From positions 1 to 7,135 of the forward strand of contig DTYY01000145.1 in assembly GCA_012961645.1 (NCBI GenBank): a stretch of 7,135 nucleotides of DNA. Reading direction: 5' to 3'. Made by a program: the position numbers and the translations under genes. Below, piece after piece: positions 1-5,866 of the stretch; within the stretch, counting starts at the first letter, position 1, and the number at the start of each line of letters is the position of its first letter. The notes under the pieces were generated by a model. That model ran no database searches. It was not told where the DNA came from and saw only the letters and a list, made by a program, of their open reading frames with translations. This DNA is from Methanosarcinales archaeon. GTDB lineage: Archaea; Halobacteriota; Methanosarcinia; Methanosarcinales; Methanogasteraceae.

Positions 1-1097
1 GGCACAAGCCGGTCAGTGCCATCGCCAGAGAGCACGCCCTTAAGCTCGGTATCATGGACGAACGCACGCCCAGGAATGAACACAGTCTCCCTGACCTCAG
101 CCAGATCAAGCGCCATTATGTCCTCGATCGTGATCAGACAGCCGATATCCTTGCCAACGCCGACCACGTTTACGTAATCGTTCTCATGTTGCAGGACCTC
201 TGCAAGGCGCGGCGCAGCGATGCGGCTCGTCAGCACGGTCGCCTCCTTCGTGATCGGCGGCAGTTCTGAGAGTGCGCTGGAATCGTTTCTGATCGCAAAC
301 GGCGAGCCGATGAGCGGATCCTCAAGCGGCGTGCCAGCAACCCTGAACGAATACTCATCTGCTGCCCTCTGCACGATCGCCAGAAACTCTTCGACTGTGT
401 GCGTTGCAGCATCCATGATCGGAGCGTTCCCGAGAATCAGACCCTGTTCTCTGCTATTTGCAAATCTCATGAGGATCACGCCTGTAACACCCATATCTTC
501 GAGGTCAACAAGCGTCTTCTGCAATTCATCGGCGTCATTTGCACCTGGAACCAGAACGATCGCTGCATACACCTTGCAGCATTCGGCAAACCTGCGCAAC
601 ACAGAGAGCGATGCATCAGGCGTTTTATCACCCATATATCTCTTTCTAAGTGCTGGATTGGTCGAGAAAACGGTGAACGAAACCTCATCAATGCCTCTAT
701 CTATGAAATAATCTGCATCATCATCCTGATCGAATCCTTTTCCGCTCGTGTATCCGAGATTGATCGGTGCGCCGTAAGACGTGAGTGCATCGACCAGTAC
801 GCGGAGATCAGGATAGCAACTGAGATCGCCTCCGCCACTGATCGTTATTCTGTCGATCTCCTGACTGGAAAATCTTATTGATTGGTTTAATTCGTTTAAA
901 ACTAGTTGAAATGGCTTAAATCCATAATATTCTTCTCTAACAGCATTTAGGCAGTATTCACACCCTTTCTGGAATGGAAAGCAATTTTTGCAGCCGAACG
1001 GCTCAATCTCTCCGACTCCCTTGAAGTAGCAGTACCTGCAAAAGCCCATGCAGTCGTGTCCGGGCTTTCCTCCGATATCAGCGAGTATTTCCATCAT
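1..1097 (-). CDS. mmp10: Mmp10: B12-dependent radical SAM arginine methyltransferase acting on McrA (3' end outside window)
   Basis: The reverse strand encodes 365 residues without a stop before the window edge; the family is roughly 400-415 residues, so about 45 C-terminal residues are missing. Near the N-terminus GGKPGHDCMGFCRYCYFK holds the radical SAM signature C16-x3-C20-x2-C23. Four further cysteines follow (C36, C39, C46, C49) around GCKNCFPFQKGCEYC, and SGGGD (residues 87-91) matches the SAM-binding glycine motif. This layout is characteristic of methanogenesis marker 10. Members of this family use cobalamin and SAM to methylate a specific arginine near the active site of methyl-coenzyme M reductase alpha subunit, so the host should carry mcr genes, although none is in the window. 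Two ATGs are in tandem at 1097 and 1094; a GAGATGTGAT ribosome-site-like stretch lies 1 nt before the first and 4 nt before the second, so 1094 is also possible. No mcr or corrinoid gene adjoins it; porB lies upstream on the same strand, 143 bases away. Confidence 0.92.
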   Translation of the reverse strand, partial: MMEILADIGGKPGHDCMGFCRYCYFKGVGEIEPFGCKNCFPFQKGCEYCLNAVREEYYGFKPFQLVLNELNQSIRFSSQEIDRITISGGGDLSCYPDLRVLVDALTSYGAPINLGYTSGKGFDQDDDADYFIDRGIDEVSFTVFSTNPALRKRYMGDKTPDASLSVLRRFAECCKVYAAIVLVPGANDADELQKTLVDLEDMGVTGVILMRFANSREQGLILGNAPIMDAATHTVEEFLAIVQRAADEYSFRVAGTPLEDPLIGSPFAIRNDSSALSELPPITKEATVLTSRIAAPRLAEVLQHENDYVNVVGVGKDIGCLITIEDIMALDLAEVRETVFIPGRAFVHDTELKGVLSGDGTDRLV

Positions 1098-1117
1098 TAT
1101 CACATCTCGAACCGTTG

Positions 1118-1137
1118 CAGATCGGCATCACGATCTG
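1118..1137. promoter_or_regulatory. Perfect 7-bp dyad with 6-nt spacer upstream of mmp10
   Basis: CAGATCG, then GCATCA, then CGATCTG forms a perfect inverted repeat that ends 20 bases upstream of the mmp10 start. If the AT-rich element at 1151-1161 is the TATA box, transcription would start near 1125-1135, inside the dyad. That is where a repressor operator would sit; the alternative is a small leader hairpin. The symmetry is seen directly; the role is inferred. Confidence 0.35.
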
Positions 1138-1150
1138 GTTAGAACCCATC

Positions 1151-1161
1151 AATACTTAAAA
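1151..1161 (-). promoter_or_regulatory. Possible TATA-like element for mmp10
   Basis: Read on the minus strand this is TTTTAAGTATT, about 55-60 bases before the mmp10 ATG and within the porB-mmp10 gap. It is AT-rich in an otherwise mixed stretch and is placed so that a transcript would have a leader of roughly 30 bases. No clear purine-rich BRE precedes it. The 143-base gap suggests mmp10 has its own promoter. Confidence 0.28.
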
Positions 1162-1167
1162 TCTGTG

Positions 1168-1184
1168 TGGCAGTGAGGCTGCCA
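1168..1184. repeat. 6-bp inverted repeat, possible porB 3' hairpin
   Basis: TGGCAG, then TGAGG, then CTGCCA can form a six-pair hairpin with a five-base loop, 57-73 bases downstream of the porB stop. No T-run follows directly on the minus strand, though GATTTTAAG comes soon after. It may be a transcript-end structure of porB or chance. Confidence 0.25.
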
Positions 1185-1240
1185 GTCGCTCTGGTTCAAT
1201 ATGGAAAGTGCAAGTGACATACCAAAGTAGCTCAATCATC

Positions 1241-2116
1241 CTACCTTACAAGCCCGTACCGCTCGACATTGCGGTCAGCGATCGCCTGAATCTTTCTGAT
1301 CTCTTCTTTGCCGCTCTCTGTGAACAGGTGTTTAAACCGCCTCTGTATACGAAGATACTCTTCAACAGGCTTCTGTTTGATCTTGCGCACACCCTTAAGT
1401 TCGCCGTCCACAAACTCAAAAATCGGGTAGAGTGCGGTCTGGACTGCAAGCCTCATGACCTCGATCGCCATTGAGCTTTCGAAGTACCAGCCTGTGCAGC
1501 AAGACGCGTGAATCTGGACGTACGTCGGACCTCTGGTCTCTGTAGCGGTTTTTATCTTGCGGATCACGTCTTTTGGGTATGCGATCGTTGCAGTCGCCAC
1601 ATAAGGCGAGCCATGTGCCACAAGGATCGCGGGCATATCTTTCTTCGGGCGGGGATTTCCGTACGATAGGCTGCCAGCCGGACTGGTCGTGGTTGCTGCA
1701 TCAAATGGTGTTGCGGCACTGCGCTGTATGCCGGTATTCATGTATGCCTCGTTGTCATAGCACACATACGTGACATCATGCCCGCGCTCGAACATGCCTG
1801 AGATGCTGCGGATGCCGATATCGAAGGTGGAGCCGTCTCCTGCTATGACCAACACCTTCGTGTCCTCATTCCCAAGTGCTCTAAGCGCGGTCTCGACACC
1901 TGATGCGACAGCGGCAGGATTCTCAAAGAGCGAGTGGATGTAGGGAACCCGCCACGCCGATTCAGGGTATGGCGTCGTGAATACTTCGAGACAGCCGGTC
2001 GGACCGCAGACGATGCAGTTCCTGCCAGCCCCCTCAAGGATGAATTTTGCTGCAATCGCTGCTCCGCAGCCTGCACAGCCGCGGTGCCCCGGGGCTAATA
2101 GACATTCTGTGATCAT
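1241..2116 (-). CDS. porB: Pyruvate:ferredoxin oxidoreductase (pyruvate synthase) beta subunit PorB
   Basis: This 291-residue protein is full length for PorB (about 285-300). It should bind thiamine diphosphate and one [4Fe-4S] cluster in the cytoplasm and, with PorA, PorD and PorC/G, interconvert pyruvate with acetyl-CoA plus CO2 and reduced ferredoxin. [11 protein letters not shown] supplies C14 and C17; C42 and C206 (or C207) fit the remaining cluster ligands. The thiamine-binding motif runs from GDGSTFDIG (residues 93-101) to [10 protein letters not shown] (120-129). The FDIG and YMNTGIQRS motifs point to the pyruvate enzyme rather than the 2-oxoglutarate or branched-chain versions. A GAGG sequence lies 8 bases before the ATG. 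The gene is alone: por genes usually sit together in the order G/C-D-A-B, but the gene just upstream, 32 bases away, encodes a lipoprotein and the next downstream is mmp10. The partner subunits must be elsewhere, or this is an extra beta copy. Confidence 0.93.
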   Translation of the reverse strand: MITECLLAPGHRGCAGCGAAIAAKFILEGAGRNCIVCGPTGCLEVFTTPYPESAWRVPYIHSLFENPAAVASGVETALRALGNEDTKVLVIAGDGSTFDIGIRSISGMFERGHDVTYVCYDNEAYMNTGIQRSAATPFDAATTTSPAGSLSYGNPRPKKDMPAILVAHGSPYVATATIAYPKDVIRKIKTATETRGPTYVQIHASCCTGWYFESSMAIEVMRLAVQTALYPIFEFVDGELKGVRKIKQKPVEEYLRIQRRFKHLFTESGKEEIRKIQAIADRNVERYGLVR

Positions 2117-2148
2117 CGTTAATTCCTCACTTCCTTCTTCTAAAATAT

Positions 2149-2787
2149 TTATGACCGCCTCACCGTGACGTTTGCTGAGCGATAGGTGCAGACGACTCCA
2201 GGTTTTGAAACGGTCATCTCGGCATAGATCACCGCCTCTTCGCCACCTATGTATCCGGTTTCTGGCCAGAGGTTGACCGAAACGACCGACCAGTTGCCAT
2301 TTTCATCAGGGTATCCGACACCGCTATGGAGTCGCTTCCCCTCTCTCTCGGTATATATGTGAATCCTGACTGTTGCACCGGGTTCGCTGCCATATCCTTT
2401 GACTGTGAGGATGCGGGCGGCGGTACCGCCATCCACAGGCTTTGTAATCTTAACAGTCGGAGTCGGAACTGGTGTTGGTGTTGGCGTGGGCGTCGGTGGA
2501 ACCGTCTCTATCTCGGTCAGTGCCTCCCAGTCGACCGGTATCTCGGGATCGAGCGGGTTTTCATCCAGCGGATCCCAGTACCGATCACCATCGGTATCAT
2601 TATTCTCGGGATCTGTTCCAGCAGTCAACTCCTGTTCATCACTCCATCCGTCGCCGTCGGTGTCAACCACCTGTGTGACATCTGGCTGATCCTGCTGAAC
2701 ACAACCGAGTGACACGGCTGATACCATCAGCACAACCAGCATTATATTTATAATATTCCTCATATTTTTGACCCTTCTCGATTTCAT
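2149..2787 (-). CDS. Secreted, probably lipid-anchored protein with thrombospondin type 3-like Asp repeats and a beta-rich C-terminal domain
   Basis: The 212-residue product is a surface or extracellular protein of unknown function. Residues 1-9 are basic, 10-27 hydrophobic, and SAVSLGC places a candidate lipidated cysteine at C29; the lipobox is imperfect because serine stands at -3. After this come acidic calcium-binding-like repeats (about 42-82) with [12 protein letters not shown] and [18 protein letters not shown], resembling thrombospondin type 3 or EF-hand-like loops. A Pro-Thr linker follows (97-111), then about 100 residues with alternating hydrophobic pattern and DENGNWSV, typical of bacterial Ig-like surface domains. 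An alternative start is the ATG at 2763 (residue 9), which gives a more compact signal peptide and has GAAGGG about 9 bases upstream. It is transcribed divergently from the aconitase-family gene and lies 32 bases upstream of porB, so it could be co-transcribed with porB, though no functional link is evident. Confidence 0.8.
   Translation of the reverse strand: MKSRRVKNMRNIINIMLVVLMVSAVSLGCVQQDQPDVTQVVDTDGDGWSDEQELTAGTDPENNDTDGDRYWDPLDENPLDPEIPVDWEALTEIETVPPTPTPTPTPVPTPTVKITKPVDGGTAARILTVKGYGSEPGATVRIHIYTEREGKRLHSGVGYPDENGNWSVVSVNLWPETGYIGGEEAVIYAEMTVSKPGVVCTYRSANVTVRRS
2455..2499 (-). repeat. Low-complexity Pro-Thr codon repeat (surface-protein linker)
   Basis: This is a run of alternating proline and threonine codons (residues 97-111 of the lipoprotein), read on the plus strand as GGTGT/TGGCG-type hexamers. 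It encodes an extended linker separating the acidic repeats from the C-terminal domain. Such runs can vary in length by slippage and are often glycosylated in archaeal surface proteins. Confidence 0.7.
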
Positions 2788-2813
2788 GGTTGCCCTAACT
2801 GTCTGGTTATCTA

Positions 2814-2821
2814 TTTATCTA
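2814..2821 (+). promoter_or_regulatory. Possible TATA box of the aconitase-family gene
   Basis: TTTATCTA lies in an AT-rich stretch about 26 bases before the expected start of transcription near 2844. That would give a leader of about 21 bases carrying the ribosome site at 2856. It is one mismatch from the archaeal TTTATATA consensus. Confidence 0.4.
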
Positions 2822-2830
2822 TGTTTCGGT

Positions 2831-2840
2831 GGTATAAGTA
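2831..2840 (-). promoter_or_regulatory. Possible TATA box of the divergent lipoprotein gene
   Basis: On the minus strand this reads TACTTATACC, placing transcription start near 2810 and leaving a leader of about 23 bases to the ATG at 2787, or 47 to the ATG at 2763. The 77-base divergent gap would then hold two overlapping back-to-back promoters. Confidence 0.28.
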
Positions 2841-2855
2841 TCTGACATTACCGCC

Positions 2856-2860
2856 GGAGG
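2856..2860 (+). promoter_or_regulatory. Ribosome binding site of the aconitase-family gene
   Basis: GGAGG stands four bases before the ATG at 2865. It is the strongest Shine-Dalgarno match in the window and fixes that start; a second in-frame ATG at 2880 lacks one. Confidence 0.75.
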
Positions 2861-2864
2861 AAAG

Positions 2865-4118
2865 ATGGCAGAACAAACAATGGCAGAAAAGATCTTATCT
2901 GAGAGAACAGGAGCAGATGTCCGACCAAACGACCTGATCGTCGTGCCGGTGGACCTCGGGTTCGCGCACGATGGCACGCTTCCGCTTGCGATCCAGTTGA
3001 TGGAGGATGAGCTGCACACAAGAAGAGTCCATGACCTGTCAAAGATCATCGCTGTCTGCGATCATGCATCGCCGTCCCCAAGCGAGCAGGTCTCGAACGT
3101 CCATATCATGATGCGTGGTTTTGCACGTGAGAACGGGATTGCGCTTTATGAGAACGGGGATGGGGTATGCCATCAGATCGTTGTTGAGAAACATGCAGCT
3201 CCATACAAGATCATCATCGGCGCTGATAGCCACACATGCACGCATGGTGCACTCGGCGCATTTGCAACAGGCATGGGCTCGACAGATATGGCAGCGATCA
3301 TGGCTTACGGAAAGACGTGGCTGAAGGTACCTGCGAGCTACAGGATCGAGATTGCAGGAAAGCTCTCCGAACATGTCTATTCCAAGGATGTGTTTCTGTA
3401 CCTCTGCGGAAGAATCACGGCGGATGGCGCAACATACATGTCGATGGAGTTTCTCGGGGAGGCTGTGGATGAGATGAGCGTTGAGTCAAGGCTTGTGATG
3501 TGCAACATGGCGATCGAAGCAGGCGGGAAATGCGGGATATGCGCCGCCGACGAGAAGGTTCGTGAGTTTCTTGCACGCTACGACAGATCGGATGAATATA
3601 TACCTTTAGAGCCCGACGATGGTGCGGACTACGCGTCCGAGATCGTGATTGCTGCAGATGACATCGAGCCGCAGATCGCTGCTCCGCATCGGGTCGATAA
3701 TGTCTCGCCTTTGAGCAGATACGCAGGGATGCCACTTGATCAGGTCTGCATAGGATCGTGCACTAATGGCAGGATCGAGGATCTGAGGACAGCTGCCAGG
3801 ATACTGAAGGGCAATAGGGTCGCAGATGGCACCAGGCTGGTTGTGTACCCGGCAAGCAGGCGCGTGCTTGCGCAGGCGATATCAGAAGGGATCATCTCTG
3901 TGCTTGTGGAGGCTGGTGCGGCTGTATGTGCGCCGGGCTGCGGTTTTTGCATCGGACGGACGATCGCGCTCGGGGATGGAGAAGTGGTTTTGTCTACGCA
4001 GAACCGGAACTTCAAGGGAAGGATGGGGAATAATAATGCAGATATCTATCTTTCATCGGTTGAGACCGCGGCTGCAAGCGCGATTCGAGGAGAGGTTACC
4101 GATCCGCGGGAGAGGTAG
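2865..4118 (+). CDS. Aconitase-family hydro-lyase large subunit (3-isopropylmalate / homocitrate dehydratase type, LeuC/AksD)
   Basis: The 417-residue product has full family length and all core motifs. These are VPVDLGFAHDGT near the N-terminus, ADSHTCTHGALGAFATG around D121, IGSCTNGR with C299, and CAPGCGFCIG with C359 and C362. C299, C359 and C362 should bind the [4Fe-4S] cluster. The NRNFKGRMGN motif and a SAIRGEVTDPRE ending complete the pattern. Such enzymes pair with a small swivel subunit to isomerise a 2- or 3-hydroxy di- or tricarboxylate. In methanogens the paralogues serve leucine and isoleucine synthesis (LeuC) or 2-oxosuberate synthesis for coenzyme B (AksD); substrate choice depends mainly on the small subunit, so it is not decided here. 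The usual PGCGPCLG motif reads PGCGFCIG, a departure from typical LeuC and AksD. No small-subunit gene follows: the next gene is convergent. C355 is an additional nearby cysteine. Confidence 0.88.
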   Translation: MAEQTMAEKILSERTGADVRPNDLIVVPVDLGFAHDGTLPLAIQLMEDELHTRRVHDLSKIIAVCDHASPSPSEQVSNVHIMMRGFARENGIALYENGDGVCHQIVVEKHAAPYKIIIGADSHTCTHGALGAFATGMGSTDMAAIMAYGKTWLKVPASYRIEIAGKLSEHVYSKDVFLYLCGRITADGATYMSMEFLGEAVDEMSVESRLVMCNMAIEAGGKCGICAADEKVREFLARYDRSDEYIPLEPDDGADYASEIVIAADDIEPQIAAPHRVDNVSPLSRYAGMPLDQVCIGSCTNGRIEDLRTAARILKGNRVADGTRLVVYPASRRVLAQAISEGIISVLVEAGAAVCAPGCGFCIGRTIALGDGEVVLSTQNRNFKGRMGNNNADIYLSSVETAAASAIRGEVTDPRER

Positions 4119-4132
4119 TATCTGGCTTGTTC

Positions 4133-4177
4133 TACCACAGTGAATGCATGCCCCTTATTATTCATTCGGTAGTGGTA
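4133..4177. repeat. Interrupted inverted repeat just after the aconitase-family gene
   Basis: TACCAC (4133-4138) pairs with GTGGTA (4172-4177), and GAATG (4142-4146) with CATTC (4163-4167). The result is an 11-pair stem with a small internal loop and a 16-base apical loop. It begins 15 bases after the stop of the plus-strand gene in a convergent gap, so it may shape transcript 3' ends. A T-rich stretch at 4243-4259 (TTTCTTATTAACTCTTT) further down could be the actual U-rich archaeal terminator. Confidence 0.4.
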
Positions 4178-4208
4178 CGGTTGGGGCTGCAGGTGTGTAT
4201 ACTTGGGT

Positions 4209-4221
4209 AAACCAATGGTTT
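4209..4221. repeat. 13-bp near-perfect palindrome in the convergent gap
   Basis: AAACCAATGGTTT consists of two 6-bp arms around one central base. It lies between convergent 3' ends, where a promoter operator is not expected. It may be a short hairpin or coincidence. Confidence 0.3.
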
Positions 4222-4271
4222 GGGATTCTAAACAGGGCGATACTTTCTTATTAACTCTTTAGAAGAATATC

Positions 4272-4781
4272 TCAAAGATTCCACCGATCATCGATCGGAA
4301 ACATCTCATTGATCCAGATCAAAACCCTGTTATCGTGGATAATCCGGTATTTTCTTGATAAAGCCGGGCAGAGTTTGCCAAAGACCCGACTCTCTAAAAT
4401 TTCGATCTCATCGATCTCTCTCCTCGATTCGATGGCATATTCTCTCAAAATGCGTCCGATAGGTATATCAGCACGCATCAAAGCCTCTTCCATCCCCGAG
4501 GGCATCTGTTTTATCGGAGCAAGTGACCGTGCATGCACATACACCACATCTCCGGCACACAGCAGGACGATCCGCTCATTTACAGCATCGCCAGCAGATA
4601 TATCAAGCAGCCCAGCGATCTCATCGCCTGCCTCGATGATCTGCTGCTGCCTCGTCTTCACACGGACTGCCTGCCCCGTCATCAGTTCGAGCAGGTGGGT
4701 GACCGAACCATCGGTGCCGGCACAGATCCGGAGGCAGGTAGGAAGATTCAACTTGCACAGAGATTCGATGACATCATCCAA
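4272..4781 (-). CDS. Chorismate lyase, DUF98 type (4-hydroxybenzoate for methanopterin synthesis)
   Basis: The 169-residue cytosolic protein resembles the archaeal chorismate lyase family (DUF98, UbiC-like fold). It should split chorismate into 4-hydroxybenzoate and pyruvate. In methanogens 4-hydroxybenzoate is joined to phosphoribosyl pyrophosphate on the route to tetrahydromethanopterin. Supporting features are the N-terminal GTDGSVTHLLELMTG, the central residues R85 and PSGMEEAL (residues 94-101), GRILREYAIESRREI (108-122), and the C-terminal RKYRIIHDNRVLIWINEMFP. The start is TTG at 4781: an in-frame TGA stands upstream at 4818-4820, no ATG or GTG lies between, and TGGTGAT ends three bases before the TTG. 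It is the last gene of a cluster with the small DUF5611-like gene 19 bases upstream. Assignment rests on the overall pattern and C-terminal motif; the exact reaction is inferred from the family. Confidence 0.75.
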   Translation of the reverse strand: MDDVIESLCKLNLPTCLRICAGTDGSVTHLLELMTGQAVRVKTRQQQIIEAGDEIAGLLDISAGDAVNERIVLLCAGDVVYVHARSLAPIKQMPSGMEEALMRADIPIGRILREYAIESRREIDEIEILESRVFGKLCPALSRKYRIIHDNRVLIWINEMFPIDDRWNL

Positions 4782-4784
4782 AGA

Positions 4785-4790
4785 ATCACC
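4785..4790 (-). promoter_or_regulatory. Shine-Dalgarno GGTGAT that selects the TTG start of chorismate lyase
   Basis: The minus strand reads GGTGAT, then TCT, then TTG. The three-base spacing equals that of the upstream small gene's site, which supports the unusual start codons of both genes. Confidence 0.55.
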
Positions 4791-4800
4791 ATCAACTATA

Positions 4801-5106
4801 TCAACTAACTTCCTTCTTCATCTTCTTTACGCGTTCTTTTGCCGTGTATCCGGTAGCCGCATCGAGAAATCTACGAAAACGTTTGTTTGTGTCGGAAACT
4901 TCCCCCACATCAATCTCCGTATCAGGTTCTGTGTCTACACAGAGTTTCTTACCATCGGTCCAGACTTTCATCTGTTTCAGAGCCTTATAGCTGATAACAA
5001 ACTTGTCATCGATGGTTTCGACCTCGCATGGGAAGCAATCCTTTAATACCTCTAAAATTCTATCTCTATCAGCTGTAACTCCACGTTTAAATGAATACTC
5101 GTTGAT
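4801..5106 (-). CDS. Small conserved archaeal protein, DUF5611-like, with an apparent ATC start
   Basis: The 101-residue product (with ATC read as Met) is predicted soluble, with no signal peptide or membrane segment. It begins NEYSFKRGVTADRDRILEVL. It continues with KFVISYKALKQMKVW (residues 35-49) and an acidic KKLCVDTEPDTEIDVGE (53-69), and ends with TNKRFRRFLDAATGYTAKER followed by a lysine-rich tail. From memory this matches a family of unknown function (DUF5611) found in methanogens and relatives. There is no ATG, GTG or TTG between the preceding in-frame TGA at 5116-5118 and codon 46, yet the similarity covers the N-terminus. The best start is ATC at 5106: TGAGATGATC matches the archaeal Shine-Dalgarno sequence at 8 of 10 positions and ends two bases before it. 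It lies between pgiA (9-base gap) and chorismate lyase (19-base gap), so it is surely co-transcribed. Function unknown; context suggests a link to sugar phosphate or methanopterin metabolism. Confidence 0.78.
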   Translation of the reverse strand: MNEYSFKRGVTADRDRILEVLKDCFPCEVETIDDKFVISYKALKQMKVWTDGKKLCVDTEPDTEIDVGEVSDTNKRFRRFLDAATGYTAKERVKKMKKEVS

Positions 5107-5108
5107 AT

Positions 5109-5118
5109 GATCATCTCA
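5109..5118 (-). promoter_or_regulatory. Shine-Dalgarno of the small DUF5611-like gene, overlapping the pgiA stop codon
   Basis: TGAGATGATC on the minus strand is 8/10 identical to GGAGGTGATC and contains the pgiA TGA at its 5' end. The candidate ATC initiator follows two bases later, the place where an ATG would be expected. The overlap suggests translational coupling between the two genes. Confidence 0.55.
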
Positions 5119-5832
5119 TCCAAGTATCTTGTCAAACAGCCAGCCATATTCCTGTGGTTTTGTGAGATACTCAAGCATATCGATCTGTTTCACGAGCCCA
5201 TACATCTCCTTATTTTTATACAGTCCAACCTCTGAGTAATTCGTGGGTCTCAGGAATCGTATCTCTGGCAGATCCCCATATTTCGGGTTTGGAACGAACC
5301 CATCTTCTGATAAGAAGTATGAAGCCCCGCCTTTCTCCTTAAAAAAATCATAAACCGAAGAAAAATCCCTGCAAACCCAGTTAGCCATCTTGAGACTCTT
5401 GTTTGATGTGTTTATCGTTACATGCCCGTACCCGGGCGGTATGATCACCTTGTCACCGGCGCCAGCCCGCACAACGACCACATCAGATATGCTGATGCCC
5501 TCTTTCTTCTGCAGCAGGTACTGCGCCTCGCCTTCCAAGACCTCGTACACCTCGGTGTAGCTGACATCGGTTCCAGGGACGACCGGGTGATCATGCCCGG
5601 CGGTCTTGACATATTCTGTGCCGAGCATGCCCGGCGGAATGATCGTGATGTCATATCGCAGATTATGCTCGATGATCTGCGCATAATCTGACCTGCTCAG
5701 TGAGAGGTCCCTGTACATGTAATACAATTCACGATTCGGTGCGTCCATCAGCGAACGATCATACAGCACATCATCCATGTCATGCAGCATTCTGATGTCT
5801 GGCTCTCGCCCACTCAATATATCAGATAGCAT
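5116..5832 (-). CDS. pgiA: Cupin-type glucose-6-phosphate isomerase
   Basis: This enzyme interconverts glucose 6-phosphate and fructose 6-phosphate in the cytoplasm and needs a divalent metal; in methanogens it serves gluconeogenesis and glycogen turnover. The 238-residue product has the archaeal cupin fold. Numbered from a TTG one codon upstream, KTAGHDHP gives H81 and H83, YTEVYEVLEG gives E95, and PPGYGHVTIN gives H138: the four metal ligands of the family (compare H88, H90, E97, H136 of the Pyrococcus furiosus enzyme). It is longer than the roughly 190-residue Pyrococcus enzyme, with a C-terminal extension (about residues 165-239). This cupin type is known from Archaeoglobus and Methanosarcina. 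I chose the ATG at 5832 over the TTG at 5835; no Shine-Dalgarno precedes it, and a TATA-like element about 30 bases upstream suggests a leaderless or very short-leader transcript. It heads the cluster with the DUF5611-like gene and chorismate lyase. Confidence 0.92.
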   Translation of the reverse strand: MLSDILSGREPDIRMLHDMDDVLYDRSLMDAPNRELYYMYRDLSLSRSDYAQIIEHNLRYDITIIPPGMLGTEYVKTAGHDHPVVPGTDVSYTEVYEVLEGEAQYLLQKKEGISISDVVVVRAGAGDKVIIPPGYGHVTINTSNKSLKMANWVCRDFSSVYDFFKEKGGASYFLSEDGFVPNPKYGDLPEIRFLRPTNYSEVGLYKNKEMYGLVKQIDMLEYLTKPQEYGWLFDKILG

Positions 5833-5857
5833 CAAGTTCTTATTTGAGGCATGTTCG

Positions 5858-5866
5858 TATAAAAAA
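5858..5866 (-). promoter_or_regulatory. Possible TATA box of the pgiA cluster
   Basis: The minus strand reads TTTTTTATA, centred about 28-30 bases before the pgiA ATG at 5832. Archaeal transcription starts about 25 bases after the TATA centre, so the transcript would begin almost at the start codon, in agreement with the missing ribosome site. The T-run could also help end the upstream gene's transcript. Confidence 0.42.

Noticed and set aside
54..881. Overlapping plus-strand frames of 71, 163 and 160 codons
   Set aside because: They lie antisense to mmp10, whose minus-strand translation carries clear family motifs; the plus-strand translations show no recognisable domain.
2141..2150. AT-rich AAATATTTTA as a dedicated porB promoter
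   Set aside because: Transcription from it would start within or after the porB ribosome site, leaving no usable leader; co-transcription or another promoter is as likely.
2455..2499. GGTGTTGGTGTTGG-type repeat as a CRISPR or regulatory repeat
   Set aside because: It is fully explained as Pro-Thr codons of the lipoprotein linker.
4309..5046. A 245-codon plus-strand frame
   Set aside because: It runs antisense across chorismate lyase and the DUF5611-like gene, both of which show coherent conserved motifs and ribosome sites on the minus strand.
5116..5118. The pgiA TGA as a selenocysteine codon or programmed read-through joining PgiA and the DUF5611-like protein
   Set aside because: The PgiA end looks natural, a good Shine-Dalgarno overlaps the TGA, and no selenocysteine element can be recognised. 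Kept only as an alternative in the ATC-start finding.
5833..5835. TTG as the pgiA start
   Set aside because: An ATG follows immediately at 5832 and there is no ribosome site to favour the TTG.
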